The notes: a model not told the origin generated them from the letters alone. Counted from the first letter of the stretch, positions 33,914 through 42,640 are shown. The stretch: 64,000 nucleotides of DNA from Microbacterium sp. LKL04 (GCF_900102005.1 NZ_LT627736.1:310001-374000), one strand, 5' to 3'. Numbers and translations: made by a program.

Positions 33914-36573
33914 GGGCCGTTGCCGTTGCCGTTGTTGCCGTTACCGTTGCCGGGGCCGCCGCCGTCGTCGCCGCAGTCCTTGGCCTGGTACTGGATCGTG
34001 ATGGTGTCGTCCCGTCCGACCGTCTCGCCTGCAGCGGGATCCGTGCCGGTCACGACTCCCTCGGGCGGAGCCGCATCGTCCTGCTTGCAGCTCTGCTCGA
34101 GGTTGGTGAATCCGGCGCCGTTGAGTGCTGCAGCCGCCTGTTGCGGCGTTCCGCTGACACCGGGCACGACGACACCCTTGCCGTCACTGGGGCTGATCGT
34201 GACCGTCGTGCCCGACACGACGCGGCCGGCACCGGGGCTCTGCGCGACGATCGTGCCCTCGGCCTCGGGCGAGGCCACGGGGTCGCCGACGGTGACACTG
34301 AAGCCGGCCGCCTCGATGCGCTGCGTCGCGGCGTCGACGTCCAGACCGACGACGTTGGGCAGCTGGGCGTAGGCGCGCTTGGTCAGCTCCGTGGACGGCT
34401 TCGGGAAGGCGGAGCCCCCGAACTCGGCGTTGGCCGCCCGCTGCATGGCGGGCCAGATCGAGTTGCGGATGCGGGAGAGCTTGTACCCGCTCTCGACATG
34501 CTCGTCCAGGCGCACGTTCTCCCACGCGCCGTTGCGCTCGATGGCGTTGACGTTGCCCACCCAGACAGCGGTCGTGACCTTGGAGCTCGACCCGATCATC
34601 CAGGTGTGGATGAACTCGTGGATGCCGGTCTTGCCGAAGATCGGAACGCCGTCAAACGTGCGGGCGCCGCTACCGGTTCCGCTGGCGGACATGACGCTCT
34701 CCAGGACGTAGGCAGCCGTAGCGGCAACGTCCTCGCTGAGCTTCCGCTCGCACTTCGTGTCGGGGATGGGCTGCTCCTTACCATCCGCGTCCACGACGCG
34801 ATCGATGGCCTTCGCGGCGCACAGCGTGCCGTTGGAGGCGATGGCCGCGTAGGCGTTCGCCATGTCGACCGGCGCCACGGCCTGGGACCCGAGCACGTCG
34901 TAAGGCTGATTCTTGGTGTCCAGCGGTCCGCCGCCGCCGGTGGTGACACCGAGGTCCATGGCCACGCGGTTGGTGGAGCAGACTGAGATCTTTTCCGCCA
35001 TCGTGAGGAAGCCGGAGTTGAGGGAGTCCTTCGTGAAGCGGGCGACCGTGCCGCTGTAGCCCGGGTTTCGCTCGAAGTTGCCGATGCGGTTCGAGCCGTC
35101 CGGTGCCTTGCCCGGGCCGGTCCACACCGCCTGGGTGTTGCCGTCGCACGTCTCCACCGTCTTCTTGCCGATGCGTCCGTTCAGCATCTCGTTGACCGAG
35201 TGGCCCTGCTGCATCCAGTTGATGAGGCTGAAGACCTTGTAGGTCGATCCGGCCGAGTGGCCTCCGCCGCCGTTCGCCGTGGGGACGTTGTAGTTGACCT
35301 GGGTGGTGCCCTTCTCGCCGACCTGGTCGCTCCAGGGGCGGTTCTGCACCATGGAGAGAACGCGACCCGTCCCCACCTCGACCTGCACGCCGGAGGCGCC
35401 GAGGTCCATGTAGCTCACGTCAGCCGGGACGACGGAAATCGCCTCGTTCGCCTTCTTCTGCAGCGAGGTGTCGAGGGTGGTGTACACCTTGAGGCCCCCG
35501 CGTCGCAGGGTCGCCAGCCGGTCGTTCTCGGTCTTCCCGAAGGCTTCGTCCTTGCGGATGATCGACGTGACGTAGGCGCAGAAGAACTCCGAGTCCTTCG
35601 CCTCCGAACAGCCCTGCGGACGCGACGTGATCTTGGGGGTGATCGGCGCCTTGATCGCTTCGTCGTGTTCGGCCTGGGTGATCTTCTTGTCTTCGAGCAG
35701 TCGGTTGAGGACGTAGTCGCGACGGACCGTCGTCAGGCGGTAGCTGTCCTCCTTGCCGTTCACCTGCGTGCCGTCCTTGGCGGTGATCGTGCCGCCGGGC
35801 TTGTCGATACGCAGAGTGTTCGGCTCCTGCACCATGCCGGCGATCACGGCGGCCTGCTCGATGGTGAGCTTGTCGGGAGTCGTGTCGAAGTAGTGACGTG
35901 CGGCGGCGCCGATCCCGTACACCGACCCGCCGAAGTGGGCGATGTTGAGGTACCCGATCAGGATCTCGTCCTTGGAGTACTTCTTCTCGAGCTGGATCGC
36001 GTAGCGCATCTCCTGGATCTTGCGCTGATACCCCGAGGTGCCCTCGTTGGCGGTCGACTCCTTGTAGCAGGCGTACACCTGGTCCTGGTCGGTGGCCTTG
36101 GCCTCGCACGCCTGCTGCAGCACGTTCTTGACGTACTGCTGTGTGATCGACGAGCCGCCGCGGGTCGTGCTCGAGGTCGCGTTGCGCGCGAGGGCGCCGA
36201 GCGTGCCGAGCAGGTCGATGCCGCCATGCGTGTAGAAGTTCTTGTCCTCGCTCGAGAGGATCGCGTCGTACATGACCGGGGTGACCTGGTCGAAGGTGAC
36301 CGGGATGCGATTCTGGTCGTAGAACTCGGTGAGTTTGACGTCTTTGCCGTCGTCGTTCTTGGCGTAGATCGTCGTCGGGAGCATGAGCTTCTCGATCTTG
36401 AGGTAGCTCGGCATGTCCTCGAACATCTGGATCGCGCTCGAGGCGGCATAACCGGACACCGCGATGGCGGGGGTGACGGTCGCCGAGACGAGGAGGCCTG
36501 CGACGGTGCTGAGGCCGACGAGGCCCATCAGGCCTCCGAGCACACCGGTGGCCGTGCGTTTCGAGTGGGGCAT
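33910..36573 (-). CDS. Class A penicillin-binding protein with PASTA domains (PonA2-like)
   Basis: An 887-residue bifunctional peptidoglycan synthase. One membrane anchor lies near residues 10-40. The GT51 transglycosylase shows SSEDKNFYTHGGID (Glu109) and GGSSITQQYVKN. The transpeptidase has Ser443 in SAGSTYK, a SxN-like CSTN and the KTG box (GKTGIHEF). Two PASTA domains follow (about residues 735-865), then a Gly/Asn-rich tail of 15 residues. A -10 box lies six bases before ATG 36573, so the gene looks leaderless. Neighbours (metallophosphoesterase downstream, DUF4177 and RidA divergent) match the ponA2 region of mycobacteria as I recall it, but the whiB4-like gene and the two ATPase genes found there are missing. 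Confidence 0.95.
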   Translation of the reverse strand: MPHSKRTATGVLGGLMGLVGLSTVAGLLVSATVTPAIAVSGYAASSAIQMFEDMPSYLKIEKLMLPTTIYAKNDDGKDVKLTEFYDQNRIPVTFDQVTPVMYDAILSSEDKNFYTHGGIDLLGTLGALARNATSSTTRGGSSITQQYVKNVLQQACEAKATDQDQVYACYKESTANEGTSGYQRKIQEMRYAIQLEKKYSKDEILIGYLNIAHFGGSVYGIGAAARHYFDTTPDKLTIEQAAVIAGMVQEPNTLRIDKPGGTITAKDGTQVNGKEDSYRLTTVRRDYVLNRLLEDKKITQAEHDEAIKAPITPKITSRPQGCSEAKDSEFFCAYVTSIIRKDEAFGKTENDRLATLRRGGLKVYTTLDTSLQKKANEAISVVPADVSYMDLGASGVQVEVGTGRVLSMVQNRPWSDQVGEKGTTQVNYNVPTANGGGGHSAGSTYKVFSLINWMQQGHSVNEMLNGRIGKKTVETCDGNTQAVWTGPGKAPDGSNRIGNFERNPGYSGTVARFTKDSLNSGFLTMAEKISVCSTNRVAMDLGVTTGGGGPLDTKNQPYDVLGSQAVAPVDMANAYAAIASNGTLCAAKAIDRVVDADGKEQPIPDTKCERKLSEDVAATAAYVLESVMSASGTGSGARTFDGVPIFGKTGIHEFIHTWMIGSSSKVTTAVWVGNVNAIERNGAWENVRLDEHVESGYKLSRIRNSIWPAMQRAANAEFGGSAFPKPSTELTKRAYAQLPNVVGLDVDAATQRIEAAGFSVTVGDPVASPEAEGTIVAQSPGAGRVVSGTTVTISPSDGKGVVVPGVSGTPQQAAAALNGAGFTNLEQSCKQDDAAPPEGVVTGTDPAAGETVGRDDTITIQYQAKDCGDDGGGPGNGNGNNGNGNGP

Positions 36574-36579
36574 AGGCTG

Positions 36580-36585
36580 ATCGTA
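36580..36585 (-). promoter_or_regulatory. -10 box TACGAT, leaderless start of the PonA2-like gene
   Basis: Minus-strand TACGAT with a six-base gap to ATG 36573. Confidence 0.5.
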
Positions 36586-36671
36586 AGGGAGATAACTGGG
36601 GGATGCCTCGGTGACGCTCCCTATGTCGAGCCCGCCAGGGCCGCGCCGTGACGACCTCCGGGAGACTCGAA

Positions 36672-36890
36672 ATGACCACGTGGGAGTACATGACCACCCC
36701 GCTGCTGATCCACAACACCGCCGCGATCCTCAACAACTGGGGCAAGCAGGGGTGGGAGCTGGTGCAGGTGGTGACGGGTCCCGAGGGTGGCCTCGTCGGC
36801 TACTTCAAGCGTCCGTCGGGGGGCGAGGGTTCGGCGAACGCCGGGCTGGATGCCGCGGCCGTCGCCGCTCGTCAGTTCGGACAGGGCTGA
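36672..36890 (+). CDS. DUF4177-like small protein
   Basis: A 72-residue protein of the DUF4177 type: WEYMTTPLL, then NNWGKQGWELVQVV and a final hydrophobic strand GLVGYFKRP. Such one-sheet proteins are widespread, small and uncharacterised. ATG 36672 follows GGGAGACTCGAA; an earlier in-frame ATG at 36648 adds eight residues. The stop overlaps the RidA start (TGATG), so the two are translationally coupled, as in mycobacteria. Confidence 0.8.
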   Translation: MTTWEYMTTPLLIHNTAAILNNWGKQGWELVQVVTGPEGGLVGYFKRPSGGEGSANAGLDAAAVAARQFGQG

Positions 36891-37357
36891 TGTCGGTCAC
36901 GGCCCGGCTGGCCGAGCTCGGCATCGAATTGGGCGCCGTCGTCCCGCCACTGGCCGCCTACATCCCTGCGAAGGTGCACGGCGATCTGGTCTACACCTCG
37001 GGTCAGCTCCCCATGGTCGACGGCGCGATGCCGGCCACGGGCAAGGTCGGCGACGGCGAAGGGTACGTCTCCGCGGACGAGGCCGCCTCGCTCGCGCGCC
37101 AGTGCGCCCTCAACGCGATCGCTGCGGCTGCGGCGGCGGTGGGCGGCGTGGACCGGCTGACCGGCGTGGTGAAGGTGACGGGATTCGTGGCATCCGCCCC
37201 GGAGTTCACCGGCCACCCGGCGGTCATCAACGGAGCGAGCACCGTGCTCGGTGAGATCTTCGGCGATGCAGGGCGACACGCCCGCTCCGCCGTCGGCGTG
37301 GCGGCTCTCCCCATCGACAGCTCGGTCGAGGTCGAGGTCGTCTTCTCGCTTTCTTGA
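36890..37357 (+). CDS. RidA family protein (enamine/imine deaminase)
   Basis: A 155-residue YjgF/RidA protein. GDLVYTSGQLPMVDG matches the N-terminal strand and G-Q-x-P loop, and INGASTVLGEIFGDAGRHARSAVGVAALP corresponds to the C-terminal signature, with the Arg that binds the substrate carboxylate in GRHARSAVGV. The family hydrolyses reactive enamines from PLP enzymes such as threonine dehydratase. This RidA is of the longer actinobacterial subgroup. It is coupled to the DUF4177 gene by overlapping stop/start. Confidence 0.9.
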   Translation: MSVTARLAELGIELGAVVPPLAAYIPAKVHGDLVYTSGQLPMVDGAMPATGKVGDGEGYVSADEAASLARQCALNAIAAAAAAVGGVDRLTGVVKVTGFVASAPEFTGHPAVINGASTVLGEIFGDAGRHARSAVGVAALPIDSSVEVEVVFSLS

Positions 37358-37431
37358 ACCGAGTGCAACTTCTCAGGCACCCAATAACACGCCGGTGAGA
37401 TACGCATAGACCTCGGCGCCACTCTGGCCCC

Positions 37432-38409
37432 ATGATCAGCACTCGCTTCTCATCGTCCCCTCTCTTCCGCACGGCCGCCGTCTTCGCCGGCGCCGCCCTC
37501 CTGACCGGGTGCGCCGCCGGTGGACCGCCGGCCGCTGCGGCCCCGTCGTCTTCCGAGAGCCCAGCCCAGGCGGCATCCACGACCTCGGGCGGTTCACGCG
37601 TCGCCCGGGACGATGCGGCGACGGAGAAGGCCAACCTTGCGGTCGTCACCCGGCTCTTCTCCGCGACATTCCCCGACCCGGATTCAGCTGAGGCCCGCGC
37701 TGCGGCCGCCGCGAGCGTCGAGAAGGACGCGACGGTGCACGGCGGGAACAACGCGTCGGGACCCGCCGGTCTCCTCGCGCAATTCGCCGCTGAGCACAAG
37801 AGCGTCTCGGGGGCGCAGGCCGTCATCAAGCGCACCGCCGCCGACGGTGATCTCGTCGCCGTCCACTACCAGGTCACCGCCGACCCCTCCGATGAGCGTA
37901 CAGGGGAGGCCGCGGCCGATGTCTTCCGTCTCGCCAGAGGCAAGATCGTCGAACGATGGGCGTTCGCACAGCCCATCGCGCAGGGACCGGCGGCGAGCGG
38001 CAACACGAACTCGATGTTCAGCGACCTCTACGACCCCGCCACGCCTTCGCCCGCGCCCACCGAGGCGCAGGAGGAGAAGAATCGGGTCTTCGCCGTCGCC
38101 GCCTTCGACACGCTCTTCAAGGACCAGGATGCGGGCATCCTCGACCGTGCATTCGATCCGAACTATCTGCAGCACAATCCGGTCGCACCGAACGGGACAG
38201 CGGCGCTGAAGTCCCTCTTCGGCGGGGGAGCCGCTTTCCCGCCCATCGAGTCGACGGTGTCGCTGTCCGACGGCGACCTGGTGTGGACCCTGTCCCAGGC
38301 CGTGGGCGCGAAGGCCGACGACCCGTACACGGCGCTCGACATCTTCCGCGTCGACGGCAACCTCATCCGTGAGCACTGGGACGTCGTGCCCACCACGCCG
38401 GCGGGCTGA
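37432..38409 (+). CDS. Lipoprotein with two SnoaL/NTF2-like domains
   Basis: A 325-residue protein. A signal peptide with LLTGCAAG lipobox (Cys about residue 24) is followed by a Ser/Ala/Gly linker. Two SnoaL-like domains follow, at about residues 65-185 and 220-322. Each shows the family pattern: an N-terminal helix (VVTRLFSATF; AFDTLFKDQDAG), a D-x-x-Y-x-Q-H-N-type strand (clear in the second: FDPNYLQHNPVAPNG) and a final V/I-FRxxxGxIxEHWD strand (FRLARGKIVERWAF; FRVDGNLIREHWDVVP). The second half is close to the predicted SnoaL-like polyketide cyclases. A membrane-tethered tandem is unusual. Converges with acs. Its ligand is unknown. Confidence 0.85.
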   Translation: MISTRFSSSPLFRTAAVFAGAALLTGCAAGGPPAAAAPSSSESPAQAASTTSGGSRVARDDAATEKANLAVVTRLFSATFPDPDSAEARAAAAASVEKDATVHGGNNASGPAGLLAQFAAEHKSVSGAQAVIKRTAADGDLVAVHYQVTADPSDERTGEAAADVFRLARGKIVERWAFAQPIAQGPAASGNTNSMFSDLYDPATPSPAPTEAQEEKNRVFAVAAFDTLFKDQDAGILDRAFDPNYLQHNPVAPNGTAALKSLFGGGAAFPPIESTVSLSDGDLVWTLSQAVGAKADDPYTALDIFRVDGNLIREHWDVVPTTPAG

Positions 38410-38415
38410 GCCGAC

Positions 38416-40389
38416 TCAGACGTTCTTCGTCACCTGACCCTTGATGGTGGACATCACCATCGTGTCGGCAAGGGTCGTCGTGTCGCCGACCTCACGCCCC
38501 TCCGCCACGTCGCGCAGCAGTCGCCGCATGATCTTGCCGCTGCGGGTCTTGGGGAGCTCGGTCACGATGTAGACGTCGCGTGGGCGGGCGATCGGCCCGA
38601 TCTGGTCGCCCACCCACGCGCGGAGCGTATCGACGAGGCCATCGAGGGAGTTCGCCTTCATGTACGACTCCTTGATGACGCAGAAGGCGACGACCGCCTG
38701 CCCGGTCGTCTCGTCGGACGCACCGACGACGGCCGCCTCGGCGACGGCTTCGTTCCCGACGAGGGCCGATTCGATCTCGGTCGTCGACAGGCGGTGGCCC
38801 GAGACGTTCATGACGTCATCGACGCGCCCGAGGAACCAGACGTCGCCGTCCTCGTCCAGGCGGGCACCGTCGCCGGCGAAGTAGAAGCCCTGTTCGCCGA
38901 ACTTGTCCCAGTAGGTCTCGGCGAAGCGCTCCGGGTCGCCCCAGATGCCGCGCAGCATGCTCGGCCACGGCTCCGTCAGAACCAGGAGCCCGCCGTTGCC
39001 GTTGCCGACCTCGTTGCCCTGATCGTCCACGACGTCGAGGCTCACGCCGGGGAGGGGGACCTGCGCGCTGCCCGGCTTCGTCTCGGTGACGCCCGGGAGT
39101 GCGGACACCATGATCGCGCCGGTCTCGGTCTGCCACCACGTGTCGACGATGGGGGCCCGATCGCCGCCGATCACGTGGCGGTACCACATCCACGCCTCGG
39201 GGTTGATGGGTTCGCCGACGCTGCCCAGCAGGCGCAGCGACGACAGGTCGTGCTGCTCGGGGATGCTGCGGCCGAGCTTCATGAACGAGCGGATGGCGGT
39301 GGGCGCCGTGTAGAGGATCGTCACCCCGTATTTCGCGACGATCTCCCACCACCGGCCCGGGTGGGGAGTGTCGGGCGTGCCTTCGTAGATGACCTGGGTC
39401 GCGCCGTTGGCGAGCGGGCCGTAGGTGACGTAGGTGTGACCCGTGATCCAACCGATGTCTGCGGTGCACCAGTAGACGTCGCTCTCGGGGTGCAGGTCGT
39501 GGACGACCTTGTTCGTGAACGCCGCCTGCGTGAGGTACCCGCCGCTCGTGTGGAGGATGCCCTTCGGCTTCCCTGTCGTCCCCGACGTGTAGAGGATGAA
39601 GAGGGGGTTCTCGGCAGGGAAGGGCTGAGCTGCGTGATCCGGGGATGCCGCGGGCACGAGGTCGTGCCACCAGAGGTCGCGACCGTCCTGCCAGCTGACC
39701 TCGTTCCCGGTGCGCTTGACCACCAGGACGTGCTCGACGGTCTCCTGCGGGCCGTGTCCGCGGTCACCGAGGGCCTGGTCGACGGCGGGCTTGAGAGGGG
39801 AGGCCTTGCCCTTACGGTATCCGCCGTCGCTGGTGATGACGAGCTTCGCACCGGCGTCGTCGATGCGGGAGCGGAGGCTGTCGGCAGAGAATCCGCCGAA
39901 GACGACGGAGTGGATCGCGCCGATGCGCGCGACGGCGAGCATCGATGCGACGGCCTCGGGGATCATCGGCAGGTAGATCGCGACGCGGTCGCCGGCCTCG
40001 ACGCCGAGGTCTGTCAGCACATTCGCGAGGCGCTTCACCTCGTCGGTGAGTTCTGCATAGGTGACACGACGCTCGTCGCCCGGCTCGCCCTCCCACAGCA
40101 GAGCGACGCGGTCGCCGTTGCCTGCTTCCACGTGACGGTCGAGGCAGTTGTAGGCGACGTTGAGCTCGCCGTCCTCGAACCAGGTCGCGAACGGCGGGTT
40201 CGACCAGTCCAGGGTCTTCGTGAAGTGCTTCGCCCAGTGGAGGGCGCGCGCCTGCTCGGCCCAGAACGTCTCCCGATCGGCGGCGGCGGCGTCGTAGAGG
40301 TCGGCGCGCCCGTTGGCCTGCGCGGCGAACTCCGTGGACGGCGCGAAGCGTCGGGTCTCGGTGAGGAGGTGGTCGATCTGGCTGCTCAT
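38416..40389 (-). CDS. acs: Acetate-CoA ligase (acetyl-CoA synthetase)
   Basis: A 657-residue Acs: acetate + ATP + CoA to acetyl-CoA + AMP + PPi. The adenylation loop is LFILYTSGTTGKPKGILHT. SGHRLSTTEIESALV and PKTRSGKIMRRLLRD are the C-terminal domain motifs; the Lys in SGKIMRR is the acetylation-regulated residue of this family. Length is typical. A -10 box (TAGAGT, 40441-40446) gives a leader of about 45 nt. Together with pta-ackA it lets the cell switch from excreting to scavenging acetate. Divergent from the 6C RNA and tad locus. Confidence 0.97.
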   Translation of the reverse strand: MSSQIDHLLTETRRFAPSTEFAAQANGRADLYDAAAADRETFWAEQARALHWAKHFTKTLDWSNPPFATWFEDGELNVAYNCLDRHVEAGNGDRVALLWEGEPGDERRVTYAELTDEVKRLANVLTDLGVEAGDRVAIYLPMIPEAVASMLAVARIGAIHSVVFGGFSADSLRSRIDDAGAKLVITSDGGYRKGKASPLKPAVDQALGDRGHGPQETVEHVLVVKRTGNEVSWQDGRDLWWHDLVPAASPDHAAQPFPAENPLFILYTSGTTGKPKGILHTSGGYLTQAAFTNKVVHDLHPESDVYWCTADIGWITGHTYVTYGPLANGATQVIYEGTPDTPHPGRWWEIVAKYGVTILYTAPTAIRSFMKLGRSIPEQHDLSSLRLLGSVGEPINPEAWMWYRHVIGGDRAPIVDTWWQTETGAIMVSALPGVTETKPGSAQVPLPGVSLDVVDDQGNEVGNGNGGLLVLTEPWPSMLRGIWGDPERFAETYWDKFGEQGFYFAGDGARLDEDGDVWFLGRVDDVMNVSGHRLSTTEIESALVGNEAVAEAAVVGASDETTGQAVVAFCVIKESYMKANSLDGLVDTLRAWVGDQIGPIARPRDVYIVTELPKTRSGKIMRRLLRDVAEGREVGDTTTLADTMVMSTIKGQVTKNV

Positions 40390-40440
40390 GCGGCGCTCCT
40401 TTGCGTCCCGGCCGTCGTGGCCCCGTGCGGCGATGCGGTC

Positions 40441-40446
40441 ACTCTA
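40441..40446 (-). promoter_or_regulatory. -10 box of acs (TAGAGT)
   Basis: Minus-strand TAGAGT about 52 bp upstream of ATG 40389. Confidence 0.4.
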
Positions 40447-40533
40447 TTTTTCGTCGCGGACGCCCGACTACCGCCGTTAGTGGGTGAGGGCGGATTCATA
40501 GGGTGGAAAGCGCAGCCGTGGGCGCGAGGAGCG

Positions 40534-40539
40534 TAAGAT
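40534..40539 (+). promoter_or_regulatory. -10 box of the 6C small RNA (TAAGAT)
   Basis: TAAGAT places transcript start near 40546, just before the two C-loop hairpins. Confidence 0.5.
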
Positions 40540-40545
40540 AGTTAC

Positions 40546-40650
40546 CGCCCGAACATCGATTCGGCTTCGCGATCGCACTGATCCCCCCTGATGCGCGATC
40601 GCGTGGGCGGCACCCTTTCCCCCCACTGGGTGCCGCCCTTCTCTCTTTCC
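40546..40650 (+). ncRNA. 6C small RNA
   Basis: Two hairpins, each with a run of exactly six C in the loop, which is the defining feature of the actinobacterial 6C RNA. Hairpin 1: CGCGATCGC (40568-40576) pairs with GCGATCGCG (40595-40603) and the C-run is 40583-40588. Hairpin 2: GGGCGGCACCC (40605-40615) pairs with GGGTGCCGCCC (40628-40638) and the C-run is 40619-40624; it is followed by a pyrimidine-rich tail that can terminate transcription. 6C RNAs are known in mycobacteria and Streptomyces as sRNAs whose C-loops pair with target mRNAs. In M. tuberculosis the 6C RNA also lies beside a tad-like locus. The exact 5' and 3' ends are inferred. The remaining bases of the gap 40390-40760 show only the promoters. 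Confidence 0.93.
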
Positions 40651-40747
40651 CGGGTTCGTGCTCGCCGCCGTCTTCTGCACACATGCGCTCGGCCGCTCGT
40701 CGTACACGGGCGTCGGCATCGGAGACTCACCATCGGGTGGGGCTGCC

Positions 40748-40753
40748 TAGCGT
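40748..40753 (+). promoter_or_regulatory. -10 box TAGCGT, leaderless start of the tad locus
   Basis: TAGCGT with seven bases to ATG 40761, so the tad transcript has its own start downstream of the 6C terminator. Confidence 0.5.
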
Positions 40754-40760
40754 CTCGGGC

Positions 40761-41750
40761 ATGCCGCATCCGTTCATCGTCGTTCGTCGAGGTGTCGGCG
40801 CCGCCGCAGAGCCGCGACCGGTGCCGGGGCATCCCGTGGTCGCGCCGCTCCGGCGGTACCTGGCGGACCCGGATGTCACGGACGTCTTCGTCAATGGCTG
40901 CGACGGTCTCTACATCGACCGCGGACGAGGAACGGAGCGCGTCCCGGACTGGGAACTCGACGAGCACGCGGTTCGTGACCTCGCGGTCGGCCTCATCGCG
41001 CTCGGCGGGCGCCACCTCGACGATGCGACTCCCTGCGCAGATGTCAGGTGGGAGCACGGGGCCCGCGTTCACGCGGTTCTGCCGCCGATCTCCTGCACGG
41101 GGGCGACGATCTCCATCCGGTTGCCGGGAACCGGGATGCCGGATCTCGACGATCTCGGTCGGCGCGGCGCGTTCGACGCGGCGACGGGTGCGCGGCTGGA
41201 GAGACTTGTCGACCGGCGCACCAACGTCCTGGTGACCGGGGCGACAGGCGCCGGCAAGACGACGTTGCTGGCCGCGCTGCTGGGGCGGGTCCCGGTCTCG
41301 GATCGGATCGTCACGATCGAGGACGTCGCGGAGCTCCGCATCGCCCACCCTCACCACGTCCGACTGGAGGCGCGGCAGGCGAACCTGGAGGGCGTGGGGG
41401 CAATCCCGCTCGGTCGTCTCCTCCGCGAAGCGCTGCGCATGCGTCCCGACCGTCTGGTGGTGGGCGAGTGCCGCGGCGAGGAAGTCCGTGAGCTCCTCGC
41501 CGCCCTGAACACGGGCCACGACGGTGGTGCGGGGACGGTGCACGCGAGCGGCCTCGCGGACCTCCCCGCGCGGCTCGAGGCTCTGGGTGCTCTCGCCGGA
41601 ATGGATGATCGTGCTCTTGCGCGTCAGACCGCCAGTGCGATCGGCGCCGTCGTCCACGTGGAACGCGGATCCGACGGCGTGCGACGCGTGGTCGGGCTCG
41701 CCCGCCCCGTGGTCCGCGACGACCGGCTCGGGATCGAGGCGATCTCGTGA
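40761..41750 (+). CDS. tadA: TadA/CpaF-type pilus assembly ATPase
   Basis: A 329-residue secretion ATPase of the CpaF/TadA family. It contains DVTDVFVNGCDGLYIDRG, VHAVLPPISCTGATISIR, Walker A VTGATGAGKTTLL (Lys166), the Asp box TIEDVAELRI, Walker B RPDRLVVGECRGEE and the His box NTGHDGGAGTVHA. It is shorter than typical CpaF (about 400 residues) because the N-terminal domain is reduced, as in actinobacterial versions. It would power pilin assembly together with the membrane protein encoded next. Start ATG 40761 is supported by the -10 box; an in-frame upstream extension into the 6C region is not credible. The stop overlaps the next start. Confidence 0.93.
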   Translation: MPHPFIVVRRGVGAAAEPRPVPGHPVVAPLRRYLADPDVTDVFVNGCDGLYIDRGRGTERVPDWELDEHAVRDLAVGLIALGGRHLDDATPCADVRWEHGARVHAVLPPISCTGATISIRLPGTGMPDLDDLGRRGAFDAATGARLERLVDRRTNVLVTGATGAGKTTLLAALLGRVPVSDRIVTIEDVAELRIAHPHHVRLEARQANLEGVGAIPLGRLLREALRMRPDRLVVGECRGEEVRELLAALNTGHDGGAGTVHASGLADLPARLEALGALAGMDDRALARQTASAIGAVVHVERGSDGVRRVVGLARPVVRDDRLGIEAIS

Positions 41751-42640
41751 TGCGCCGAACGACGGCGCGGGAGGCGGCGTCGCCCGACGCGGCGGAGGTC
41801 GCCGCCGTCGTGCAGCGCCTCGCCGTCCTGCTGCAGGCGGGGATCGCGCCCCATGCCGCGTGGCGACATCTCGCCGATGCGGGAGACCCGGCAGCGATCG
41901 CTGTGTGCGACCGATGGGATGCCGGTGGCTCGGCGGCATCCGCTCTCTCCGAACGCGGCGATGCCTGGCGGCAGATCGGGATCGCGTGGCAGGTCGCGAC
42001 GGTCGTGGGAGCGCCGCTCGCGATGAGCCTACGCGGGCTGGCCGAGGCGCTTCGCGACGCTCACCAGGCTCGCGATGACGTGCGCACGGCGCTCGCCGAA
42101 CCTCAGACGACGGCACGGCTCATCTCATGGCTGCCGCTCGTGGCGCTGGGACTGGGCGCTGCTCTCGGGTTCGATCCGTTCGCCGCGCTCGCGACTCCCG
42201 TCGGCGCGGCCTGTCTCGTCGCGGGTGGGCTCCTCATGCTGACGACGCACCGGTGGACGCGCGCCTTGGTCGCCCGAGCTCAGCCGGGGGAGGAGATCCC
42301 GGGGCTCGACGCCGAGGTGATCGCGATCGCGCTGTCGGGAGGGGTGTCCATCCCGCGGGCGATCGAGGTGGCGACGGCTGCCTCCGGGCTCGGGCCGTCG
42401 GCGGGAACAGAGGCGGTGCTCGCCCTGTCGCGATCGGCCGGTGCCCCCGCCGTGGAGTTGCTGCGAGCGGATGCCGCGGCCCGCCGCCAGGCGGCGCGCA
42501 CCGAGGGGCGGCTTCGCGCCGCGACCCTCTCAGGGCGACTGCTGCTGCCGCTCGGGGTCTGCACGCTGCCCGCCTTCCTGCTGCTCGGCGTCGGGCCGAT
42601 GCTGCTCTCGGTCCTCACCACGACCCCGCTCACCCTGTGA
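41747..42640 (+). CDS. tadB: Type II secretion system F family protein (TadB/TadC type)
   Basis: A 297-residue membrane protein. It has a cytoplasmic N-terminal helical part (about residues 15-115), a pair of membrane helices near 125-165, a second cytoplasmic helical bundle starting VIAIALSGGVSIPRAIEVATAAS and a final membrane helix. This is the GspF-like platform fold. Usual tad loci have two such proteins (TadB and TadC); here only one is present. The start overlaps the TadA stop (GTGATG; GTG 41747 or ATG 41750). Confidence 0.88.
   Translation: MMRRTTAREAASPDAAEVAAVVQRLAVLLQAGIAPHAAWRHLADAGDPAAIAVCDRWDAGGSAASALSERGDAWRQIGIAWQVATVVGAPLAMSLRGLAEALRDAHQARDDVRTALAEPQTTARLISWLPLVALGLGAALGFDPFAALATPVGAACLVAGGLLMLTTHRWTRALVARAQPGEEIPGLDAEVIAIALSGGVSIPRAIEVATAASGLGPSAGTEAVLALSRSAGAPAVELLRADAAARRQAARTEGRLRAATLSGRLLLPLGVCTLPAFLLLGVGPMLLSVLTTTPLTL

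Noticed and set aside
40683..40760. An upstream in-frame extension of tadA
   Set aside because: It would run into the 6C RNA region, and a -10 box seven bases before ATG 40761 marks the start.
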